Source: Bryobacteraceae bacterium
GTDB lineage: Bacteria; Acidobacteriota; Terriglobia; Bryobacterales; Bryobacteraceae
Direction of reading: 5' to 3'
Assembly: GCA_025350445.1 (NCBI GenBank)
Contig: JANXXV010000098.1
Coordinates: 1-12,590, forward strand
DNA length: 12,590 nucleotides
In this document: positions 6,985 to 12,590 of the stretch, in pieces
How the letters are laid out: each line of letters begins with the position of its first letter
How positions within the stretch are numbered: the stretch's first letter is position 1
Translations under genes and position numbers: made by a program
Notes under the pieces: generated by a model
What the model was told of the DNA's origin: nothing
The model's input: the letters and a program-made list of their open reading frames with translations, nothing else
Database searches by the model: none

Positions 6985-8433
6985 CTACAAGTGAAGAAAT
7001 CCCCCGGAAACCAGCACCGTTAAAGCGCCGGCGAACTGATCCAGCGGCGTACCGGGAAAGATCACCTCTTCCGCTATCAACTGCCGCCAAAGCTCGCGAC
7101 CGGTCCTTTTTCCGTCGCACCGGGCGAGCAAATGGATCATCCACGGCTGCGGCTGCAACTCCATCCCATAAGGATAGCCGGCCAGCAATTGATATCCGGT
7201 CGCGGCCCAATCGCCGTCCCGCAGGTGATTCACCACGCGTAGTTCGACGTCCGGCGCTGCCGTTAAGCTCCCGTCCAACACCAGCGTGGCGGCGGTATGG
7301 TCAGCCACGTGACTTTCCCAATCGAGCAGCCAGTCCATCTCCGGGCGATGGGTACGATCGCTACTCTGCCGCCGCACGGTGAACGCCGGCCGGTTCCGCG
7401 TCTGGCGGCGGATCAAAATGGTTCCGTAAACCAGCGCGGTCACACCCCGGCTGGTGAACACCTTTTTCCATTGATCGATCTCGCTGGAATCGGACTTGCC
7501 TTGCATCACGGACCGGGACACAAAATCCGCCGGATCAATGATCCTTCGGGTGACCAGTGCGATATCGAATTCCGCTTGCGCTTCGCCCAGCCACTGGCGC
7601 ACCCGATACTCATAGGCGGCGTCTTTGCGGTCCGATCCCATGGCCAGCATGGCGAATTCACCGCCGGGCGCAAGGTAAGCCGGCAGGCCTTCCACGGTTC
7701 GTTTTACAATCTGTTCGCCGTCGTCGCCGCCGTCGTGAAAGATCGCCTTCGGCTTCAGAACGGGAACATACGGCGGGTGGGCCACAATGCGGTCGAAGGT
7801 CTTGGACCCGGCGGGCGCATAAAGATCGCCCGCACTGTTCGTCATGTTGGGAAGGCCATTCAGACGGCGGTTGAATTCGGCGAATTTGACCGATCGTTCC
7901 GCGATGTCGAAGGCATAGGAGTGCGCGGCGAAGTCCCGTGCGCCAAGCAGTGCAGCGATGCCGGTGCCTGCACAAACTTCGAGGAAGCTGGTGCAGCGCG
8001 ATCGCGGAATGACATCGAGGAAGCGCCCGGTATTTTCCACCAGCGCAGGGTAAACCGAGTCTACGATGGTGGAATTCCGGTCCGACACAACATACAAATT
8101 CTCAACCGGGTAAAGGGCGAGCGGACAAATATATTCATCCGCCTGTTCGACCAACAACCCCACGGCTTCCAGTAGACCGGTAAGCTTGCCGGTAACCAGA
8201 TGCCCCCAGGAGCGCATGGATAGTCCGCGGCCCTCCAGCAGCACCCACATGAGTGCGTCTATGGTGTCGTCGAGAGGCGGTTTGTGCTTCTGGCGGGTGG
8301 CACTCTCCAGCACTTCATAAATTGTAGGTACCCGCGCCCGCAAACAGAGCGCGGCGTCGTTGTAGCCGGCATCGCTCAGCAGGCGCCGGAGCTCGATGAA
8401 TTGTTCGTCCGTTCCGAAGCGGATAGGGGTCAT
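6985..8433 (-). CDS. SAM-dependent methyltransferase (copy A), HPPY motif
   Basis: This 482-aa protein is collinear with copy B almost without gaps, and about half the residues match by eye, so the two are a tandem duplication. Motif I is LEVCAGTGIAA (151-161), the strand-2 acid is in AFDIAE (174-179), and motif IV is AHPPYVP (218-224), with His replacing the Asn or Asp that usually opens the NPPY/DPPY motif of N-methylating enzymes. GDDGEQ (236-241), GGEFAMLAM (257-265) and the middle region around 320-360 (RGVTALVYG, FTVRRQ) are shared with copy B. The C-terminal tail (about 425-482, WMIHLLARCDGKRTGRELW) looks like a winged helix. It starts 14 bases after the stop of the proline-rich gene, which implies co-transcription. 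Protein, RNA and small-molecule substrates are all possible; context suggests a T6SS-linked protein target but this is not shown. Confidence 0.88.
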   Translation of the reverse strand: MTPIRFGTDEQFIELRRLLSDAGYNDAALCLRARVPTIYEVLESATRQKHKPPLDDTIDALMWVLLEGRGLSMRSWGHLVTGKLTGLLEAVGLLVEQADEYICPLALYPVENLYVVSDRNSTIVDSVYPALVENTGRFLDVIPRSRCTSFLEVCAGTGIAALLGARDFAAHSYAFDIAERSVKFAEFNRRLNGLPNMTNSAGDLYAPAGSKTFDRIVAHPPYVPVLKPKAIFHDGGDDGEQIVKRTVEGLPAYLAPGGEFAMLAMGSDRKDAAYEYRVRQWLGEAQAEFDIALVTRRIIDPADFVSRSVMQGKSDSSEIDQWKKVFTSRGVTALVYGTILIRRQTRNRPAFTVRRQSSDRTHRPEMDWLLDWESHVADHTAATLVLDGSLTAAPDVELRVVNHLRDGDWAATGYQLLAGYPYGMELQPQPWMIHLLARCDGKRTGRELWRQLIAEEVIFPGTPLDQFAGALTVLVSGGFLHL

Positions 8434-8447
8434 TGAAAATCGTCGAT

Positions 8448-10331
8448 CTAACGATGCATCAGGAAATAGACCACCAGCACCACGGCAATCAGGAACAGGA
8501 CGCCGAATACGATGATCAGCGGCAGGTAATTTGGCTTTCCAGCCGCGGGCGGCGCGGGGGGCGCGGCTGGGGCGCTGGGTTGGGAGGGCGCCGAGAACAT
8601 CTGGGTATACTCGCCAGGCCCCGAGGGTGCGCCGCCGCCGCCCATTGACGGCCCGGACGGCGGTCTGGACGGTGTGGAAAATGCCCCTGTGGCGCTGCTT
8701 GAGGGCGGCGGTGCAAACGATGGCGAATAGGTGGGCTTATACGGTTCCGGCGCTCCGCCCTGGCTGGGCCGGCTGGGCACGCCGAACATCTGCGTAAACT
8801 CGCCCGGACCGCCGGACGGCTGCGCAGTGGGAGGAGGCGCGGACTTTCCGAATGGATCGTTCAGCGCGGGATGCGGCCGCGGCGCAGGCGATTCCACCGG
8901 GGTCTGGAAGAATTTCGTAAATTCACCCGGCCCGCTGGCGGCAGGCGGTGGCGGCTGCGGCTGTAGCGGGGGTGCTTCGTTGGAGGGACGCACCGCGGAA
9001 GCCTGAAAGATTCTGGTGAACTCACCCTGGTTGCCGGCGGGCGGTGGCGCTTGCTGCGCGGGGGCAACACCTGTCTTGAAGATATTCGTAAAATCACCGG
9101 GCGCCGTCGCGGCGGGCGGCGGTGGTGCTTGCTGCGCGGGGGCAACACCTGTCTTGAATATATTCGTAAAATCACCGGGCGCGGCTGGGGCGGGTGGCGG
9201 TGGTATGGGCGCCGGCGGAATGGTGCCCCGATTCACGATCGGGGTAATTGAGGAAGGCGGAGCCGTTGGAGCCGATGTCTTGAACATCTGTGTAAACTCG
9301 CCCGGCGCCGGCGCCGCGGCAGGAGCGGGTGCGGCGGCGGGCTGAGGCGCAGGGGCGATAGGCGTCACCACGGACGGTGTCGTCTGCTGGGGTATCGCCT
9401 GAAACATCTGTGTGAATTCGCCGGGCGTCTTGGCGGGCGGCGGGACTGGCGGAGCGCTTACGGCAGGTATCGCCGGAATCTGCATCGTCCTGGTTACGGA
9501 CACGGCGTCTTGCGTTGGAGGGGCCGCCGTTACCGGGGCTGGCACCGGTACCTGGAACATCCGGGTGAACTCGCCCGGCCCCGCGGCGGCGGGCGGAGCC
9601 AAGGGTGGAGCGGCTGGTTTCACGGCGGCAACCTCCACCTTTCGTGTTTCACCGGACAAATCGACGCTTGCCGCCGGAGCCGCTGGGACAAACAGACTGG
9701 GCGGATTGGCGGCTGGAGGCACCGTTTGCGTTGGCGCAGGAGGCGGCTGGAAGGCGGTCGGAGGCGGTGGGGTGACGGGAACAAACGGGGCCTGCGTTGG
9801 CACAGGCCGGATCGCGGACGGATGCAGCGCGGATGACGTCGACATTTCTCCGCCGGCGGCCGATCGCGGGGAGATCGAAAACATTCTGGTGAAGCCGCCG
9901 GGCTCGGGAATGGGCGTCGGGGCGGAAGCCGGCGTCGCGCCCGGATCGGATTTGAGAGCAAACTCCGACGCCGGCACCCGCCAGTTGCCCGCCTTGCCGT
10001 AACTATCGGCCGAGGCTTTAGTCGACGGAGCGGAAGCGGGCGGCTTGCCCAGCCACTCGTCGAAGCTTCGCGGCCAACTGGACTGGGCCGTCACCACGTA
10101 AGACGTTCCCTCGTGCGTGCCCACTTCGATCACCTGCGACACCTGTTCCGGGCCCAGGCTGCGCACCCGATCCAAGACCGCCGCGGCCTGGCCGGGCACA
10201 TTCTCAAAAAGCAGATGCACGCCGACCGTCTGGCCGGAAGCAAGATGGCGGGCACTGAACGTCTTAATGCCTGTGCCGGCGGCGTCGTCGCGAAGGAGCG
10301 CTAGAATCTCGTATTTGGAGTAAAAGCTCAT
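8448..10331 (-). CDS. Proline-rich tail-anchored protein with kinase N-lobe-like head and ten GEFTxMF motifs
   Basis: I do not recognise a named family. The 627-aa protein has three parts. Residues 5-95 follow the pattern of a Ser/Thr kinase N-lobe: YEILALL, then SARHLASGQTVGVHLLF where VAIK would be, then QVIEVGTHEGTSYVV like the hinge. The glycine loop and catalytic lysine are missing and there is no C-lobe, so it cannot phosphorylate. Residues 100-600 are Pro/Ala-rich and probably disordered, with ten copies of G-[EDG]-[FY]-T-x-[MIF]-F; the threonines are 148, 256, 307, 347, 389, 415, 439, 472, 513 and 576. Residues 603-624 form one hydrophobic helix with a three-residue tail (MHR), so the rest should be cytoplasmic. 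GGAAG lies nine bases before the ATG at 10331. It heads the unit with the two methyltransferases and is divergent from tssK-tssL. A role as membrane scaffold or phospho-acceptor is inference. Confidence 0.87.
   Translation of the reverse strand: MSFYSKYEILALLRDDAAGTGIKTFSARHLASGQTVGVHLLFENVPGQAAAVLDRVRSLGPEQVSQVIEVGTHEGTSYVVTAQSSWPRSFDEWLGKPPASAPSTKASADSYGKAGNWRVPASEFALKSDPGATPASAPTPIPEPGGFTRMFSISPRSAAGGEMSTSSALHPSAIRPVPTQAPFVPVTPPPPTAFQPPPAPTQTVPPAANPPSLFVPAAPAASVDLSGETRKVEVAAVKPAAPPLAPPAAAGPGEFTRMFQVPVPAPVTAAPPTQDAVSVTRTMQIPAIPAVSAPPVPPPAKTPGEFTQMFQAIPQQTTPSVVTPIAPAPQPAAAPAPAAAPAPGEFTQMFKTSAPTAPPSSITPIVNRGTIPPAPIPPPPAPAAPGDFTNIFKTGVAPAQQAPPPPAATAPGDFTNIFKTGVAPAQQAPPPAGNQGEFTRIFQASAVRPSNEAPPLQPQPPPPAASGPGEFTKFFQTPVESPAPRPHPALNDPFGKSAPPPTAQPSGGPGEFTQMFGVPSRPSQGGAPEPYKPTYSPSFAPPPSSSATGAFSTPSRPPSGPSMGGGGAPSGPGEYTQMFSAPSQPSAPAAPPAPPAAGKPNYLPLIIVFGVLFLIAVVLVVYFLMHR
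8595..9899 (-). repeat. Coding region of the ten GEFTxMF motifs
   Basis: Ten motif copies are spaced irregularly (24 to 108 residues) inside the Pro/Ala-rich part. The core is GEFTRMF, GEFTQMF, GDFTNIF, GEFTRIF, GEFTKFF or GEYTQMF, with GGFTRMF as first copy. The Thr and final Phe never vary and an acidic residue precedes the aromatic in nine of ten. A further degenerate copy may be SVTRTMQIP at residues 278-286. Linkers differ while cores hold, which points to selection on a short linear motif. Confidence 0.85.
9049..9182. repeat. Near-identical 78-bp tandem duplication within the proline-rich gene
   Basis: Bases 9049-9104 and 9127-9182 are identical over 56 positions except one (G or T), with a period of 78 bases, which equals 26 codons and one motif plus linker (GDFTNIFKTGVAPAQQAP...). 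The other motif copies have diverged, so this is a recent in-frame unit duplication. Confidence 0.88.
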
Positions 10332-10445
10332 AAAACCAATCTTCCGTTGTGGCTGATCTTCACCCTAACATGCTGCCACATTCAATCGCTTGTAGGGGAA
10401 CGCAGCTATGGTAAAGTATAGGCCGATGCCAGCCCGGCTGACCCT
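10332..10445. promoter_or_regulatory. Divergent promoter region between the proline-rich gene and tssK copy 2
   Basis: This 114-base gap must carry start signals for the minus-strand unit and for tssK-tssL-tssM. Toward tssK a weak candidate is TTGTAG (about 10390) with TAAAGT 16 bases later; no good candidate is visible toward the left unit apart from the GGAAG ribosome-binding site. Shared control of the two units is plausible from layout alone. Confidence 0.35.
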
Positions 10446-11801
10446 ATGAAATATCTGTCCAGAGTAGTCTGGTCCGAAGGGATGTACCTCGGCCCGCACC
10501 ATTTCCAAGTACAGAGCCGTTATTTCGAAGATTCCATTCGATTCGCTACCAGTTCCCTATGGTACATGGCGTTCGGCGTAGTTGGTTGCCTGTTGGATGC
10601 CGAAGCCCTGCATAACGGTACTGTATCCGTGAATCACGCACGCGGCGTATTTGAAGACGGCCTTCCGTTTCACATGAATGAATGCGATCCGCTGCCGGAG
10701 CCGAGAAATATCGGCGATCTGTTTCCGCCGAATCGCGACAAGGTCACGGTGCTGCTCGCCATACCATCCAGAAAGCAAAATGGCTTGAACTGCGTGGAAT
10801 CGGAAGCGGGAAATTCGCACGTGGTCCGCTTCTCGGCCGAGACGAATCTGCTTCATGACGACATCACCGGAATCGATGAAAAACCGGTGCGCCTCGGCCG
10901 GAAGAACATTAGTCTTCTGCTGGACACCGAACCGGCGGACGGCTTTGAGACGCTGCCCATCGCCCGCGTGATGAGGGATTTTTCGGGACATTTTATTTTC
11001 GATCCCTCCTTCATTCCTCCGTGCCTGCGGATTAGCGCCAGTGAACGCCTGATGAGTATTCTGCAGCGGCTGGTGGATATTCTGGACGAAAAAGGCGCGG
11101 GTCTGGCACTGGCCAAGAATACCGGCGAGAGGTCGTGGTCGGAATTCTCCACACGCGACATCGCCAACTTCTGGTTTCTGCATACGGTCAACTCCGCGGT
11201 GGCTCCGCTGCGCCATCTGCTGCTTACCAAGCGCGGGCATCCGGAAGAGTTGTTCATGGAGATGCTAAAGCTGGGCGGCGCGCTGTGCACCTTCGGTCTG
11301 GATTCGCATCCGCGTACGCTTCCGCTCTATAACCATTTGAAGCTGGACGAGTGTTTCGATGAACTCGACAAGCACATTCGCTTCCACCTGGAAACCATCG
11401 CGCCCACCAACTGCATCGCGGTGCCATTAAAATACGCGGGGAACTATATGTACGAAGGCGAGATCACCGATCAGCGCTGCATGGGGCGCTCGCGCTGGGT
11501 GTTAGCCATCCGTTCTCCGGTTGGAGAAGTGGAACTGATCTCGCGGACGCCGCAACTGGTGAAATTCTGTTCTAAGCTATTCGTGCCGGAGCTTGTCAAG
11601 CGCGCCTTACCCGGCATGGGGCTGGGGCATCTTCCGGTTCCGCCTACCGCTATCTCGGCGAAAGTGGAAACGCAGTACTTCGCCATCAACAAGGCTGGCC
11701 CGTGCTGGGACCACCTGGTGCAAACAAAACAGATTGGAGTCTACGTACCTGGCGAGATTCCGGACCCTTCTCTAGAACTTCTGGTGATCTTGGAATCTTG
11801 A
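10446..11801 (+). CDS. tssK: Type VI secretion baseplate protein TssK (copy 2)
   Basis: This 451-aa TssK keeps the canonical opening VVWSEGMYLGPHHFQ (7-21), closer to textbook TssK than copy 1. It also has DIANFWFLHTVN (238-249), RGHPEELF (263-270), ALPGMGLGHLPVPP (387-400) and GVYVPGEIPDPSLEL (431-445). By eye it shares roughly 40 percent of residues with copy 1, spread over the full length, so they are old paralogues, not a recent duplication. Its role is to join baseplate and membrane complex, with TssL as its partner. It starts at the ATG at 10446 and is followed four bases later by tssL, so the two are translated from one message. It is the more probable structural TssK of the machine encoded to the right. 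Confidence 0.95.
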   Translation: MKYLSRVVWSEGMYLGPHHFQVQSRYFEDSIRFATSSLWYMAFGVVGCLLDAEALHNGTVSVNHARGVFEDGLPFHMNECDPLPEPRNIGDLFPPNRDKVTVLLAIPSRKQNGLNCVESEAGNSHVVRFSAETNLLHDDITGIDEKPVRLGRKNISLLLDTEPADGFETLPIARVMRDFSGHFIFDPSFIPPCLRISASERLMSILQRLVDILDEKGAGLALAKNTGERSWSEFSTRDIANFWFLHTVNSAVAPLRHLLLTKRGHPEELFMEMLKLGGALCTFGLDSHPRTLPLYNHLKLDECFDELDKHIRFHLETIAPTNCIAVPLKYAGNYMYEGEITDQRCMGRSRWVLAIRSPVGEVELISRTPQLVKFCSKLFVPELVKRALPGMGLGHLPVPPTAISAKVETQYFAINKAGPCWDHLVQTKQIGVYVPGEIPDPSLELLVILES

Positions 11802-11805
11802 CCAT

Positions 11806-12510
11806 ATGGCATCAAACCTGGACCGTCGTGCTGAAAATCTCGCATTTGTTTTTCAAGAAGTTCTCACCGTAGGGGAGCGCCTGCGCGCCAACAGGCAGGC
11901 CGTCTCAGACGCAAACAGTTTCCGTCAACAGATCCGCGAAGCGCTGAAGATGGCCGATAACGAGGGCCGCAAGCGGGGCTACACGGCGGACGACATTCAG
12001 TTGTCGATCTTCGCGGTGGTGGCGTTTCTAGACGAATCCATCCTGAACCTGCGCAATCCGATTTTTGCCGAGTGGCCGCGGCAGCCGCTGCAGGAAGAGA
12101 TGTTCGGCCATCACGTGGCCGGCGAGATCTTCTTCCAGAATCTGCAGAAGATCCTGGGCCGGGACGATTCGCAGGAAACCGCCGATTCGCTGGAGGTGTA
12201 TCACCTCTGCCTGTTGCTGGGCTTCGCCGGGCGGTATAGTTTGAGCGGCAAGGGCGAGCTGCGGTCCATCATCACTACGGTGGGCGATAAGATCCGGCGT
12301 ATCCGTCAATCGCCTCCGGATCTTTCTCCGGCGTGGTCGTTGCCGAATGAGAAGATCCAGACCGGCGGGTTCGATCCCTGGATCAAGCGGCTGATGTACA
12401 GTTCCATCGGTTGCTTCGCCTTCGCGTTGATCCTGTTCATCCTCTACAAGATTTTTCTCAGTTCCGGCGCCGGTAGTCTGGAACGGCTTGCCTCGCAAGG
12501 GAGGAGCTAA
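11806..12510 (+). CDS. tssL: Type VI secretion membrane-complex protein TssL (DotU family)
   Basis: TssL (also called DotU or ImpK) sits in the inner membrane with TssM and recruits the baseplate through TssK. The 234-aa protein has the family's helical cytoplasmic domain with AFLDESIL (73-80) and EVYHLCLLLGFAGRY (130-144), matching the conserved D-E and E-x-Y-x-x-C-L-x-x-G-F-x-G-x-Y signatures. A single membrane helix near the C-terminus (about 197-218, MYSSIGCFAFALILFILYKIF) is followed by about 16 residues. There is no OmpA/peptidoglycan-binding extension, so cell-wall anchoring, if any, comes from another protein. It follows tssK by four bases and its last codons contain the ribosome-binding site of the next gene. 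Confidence 0.95.
   Translation: MASNLDRRAENLAFVFQEVLTVGERLRANRQAVSDANSFRQQIREALKMADNEGRKRGYTADDIQLSIFAVVAFLDESILNLRNPIFAEWPRQPLQEEMFGHHVAGEIFFQNLQKILGRDDSQETADSLEVYHLCLLLGFAGRYSLSGKGELRSIITTVGDKIRRIRQSPPDLSPAWSLPNEKIQTGGFDPWIKRLMYSSIGCFAFALILFILYKIFLSSGAGSLERLASQGRS
12497..12506 (+). promoter_or_regulatory. Strong ribosome-binding site for the gene at 12514
   Basis: AAGGGAGGAG ends seven bases before the ATG at 12514 and lies within the last codons of tssL. It is the strongest Shine-Dalgarno match near any start in the window and fixes the start of the truncated gene. Confidence 0.8.
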
Positions 12511-12513
12511 CGC

Positions 12514-12590
12514 ATGAACTACTACTATGCAGCGGCCGGTGCGTACGCGGTGTACATGGTTACCGCCTACGGCACGGCGAAGTTAATGAA
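12514..12590 (+). CDS. Start of a membrane protein gene, probably TssM (truncated by window end)
   Basis: Only 25 codons are present. They encode a hydrophobic, Ala/Tyr-rich N-terminus (MNYYYAAAGAYAVYMVTAYG) that could be a first membrane helix. Its place directly after tssK-tssL, with three bases between stop and start and an excellent ribosome-binding site, is where tssM (icmF) is usually found, and TssM begins with membrane helices. The sequence in view has no motif of its own that proves this. Confidence 0.5.
   Translation, partial: MNYYYAAAGAYAVYMVTAYGTAKLM

Noticed and set aside
6947..7210. Upstream extension of methyltransferase B to 7210
   Set aside because: The extra 88 codons are antisense-phase reading through the end of copy A; the paralogue's N-terminus aligns with the ATG at 6946.
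7297..8175. Long plus-strand frame opposite methyltransferase A
   Set aside because: It is antisense to a gene with clear SAM-binding motifs; the translation has no domain pattern.
8595..9899. CRISPR-like array or intergenic repeat cluster
   Set aside because: The repeats are in frame, irregularly spaced and conserved mainly at protein level within one long coding frame.
9412..10002. Gly/Ala-rich plus-strand frames opposite the proline-rich gene
   Set aside because: They are the mirror of Pro/Ala codons in high-GC DNA and carry no independent start signal.

Overview
The window reads as chromosomal DNA of a high-GC soil-type bacterium, most likely an acidobacterium of the Solibacter/Bryobacterales kind. 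That placement is an inference. It rests on a decayed gene at 369-1543 that keeps the pieces of a winged-helix/TolB-like/TPR regulator family I associate with acidobacterial genomes, on a palindromic intergenic element near 4012-4029, and on the divergent form of the type VI secretion (T6SS) genes.

Layout. The left edge (1-354) is the C-terminal end of a Cu(I)-type P1B ATPase (CopA-like). Facing it is the regulator pseudogene (369-1543, minus), broken by two frameshifts, in-frame stops and large internal deletions. Next come an unrecognised 376-aa helical protein (1736-2866, plus), a small tail-anchored membrane protein (2874-3083, minus) and an alpha/beta-hydrolase of the putative-esterase family (3213-3986, plus).

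From 4149 to the right edge the window is a T6SS locus with an unusual arrangement. A first tssK (4149-5504, plus) meets a three-gene minus-strand unit (10331 to 5465). That unit encodes a 627-aa proline-rich, tail-anchored protein followed by two tandemly duplicated SAM-dependent methyltransferases. Divergent from it is the baseplate/membrane-complex set: a second tssK (10446-11801), tssL/dotU (11806-12510) and the first 25 codons of a gene in the tssM position (12514 to edge).

How the genes may work together. TssK links the T6SS baseplate to the TssJLM membrane complex, and TssL is the inner-membrane docking partner of TssK. The proline-rich protein has an N-terminus resembling a Ser/Thr kinase N-lobe without catalytic residues, then ten copies of a short motif, G-[ED]-[FY]-T-x-[MIF]-F (first copy G-G-F-T), then one C-terminal transmembrane helix. 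I infer that it is a membrane-tethered scaffold or multi-site phospho-acceptor, possibly tied to threonine-phosphorylation control of the T6SS. Together with its two co-directional methyltransferases it is the best candidate here for an undescribed module. The second tssK of identical length (451 aa) about 4.9 kb away is the other notable point.
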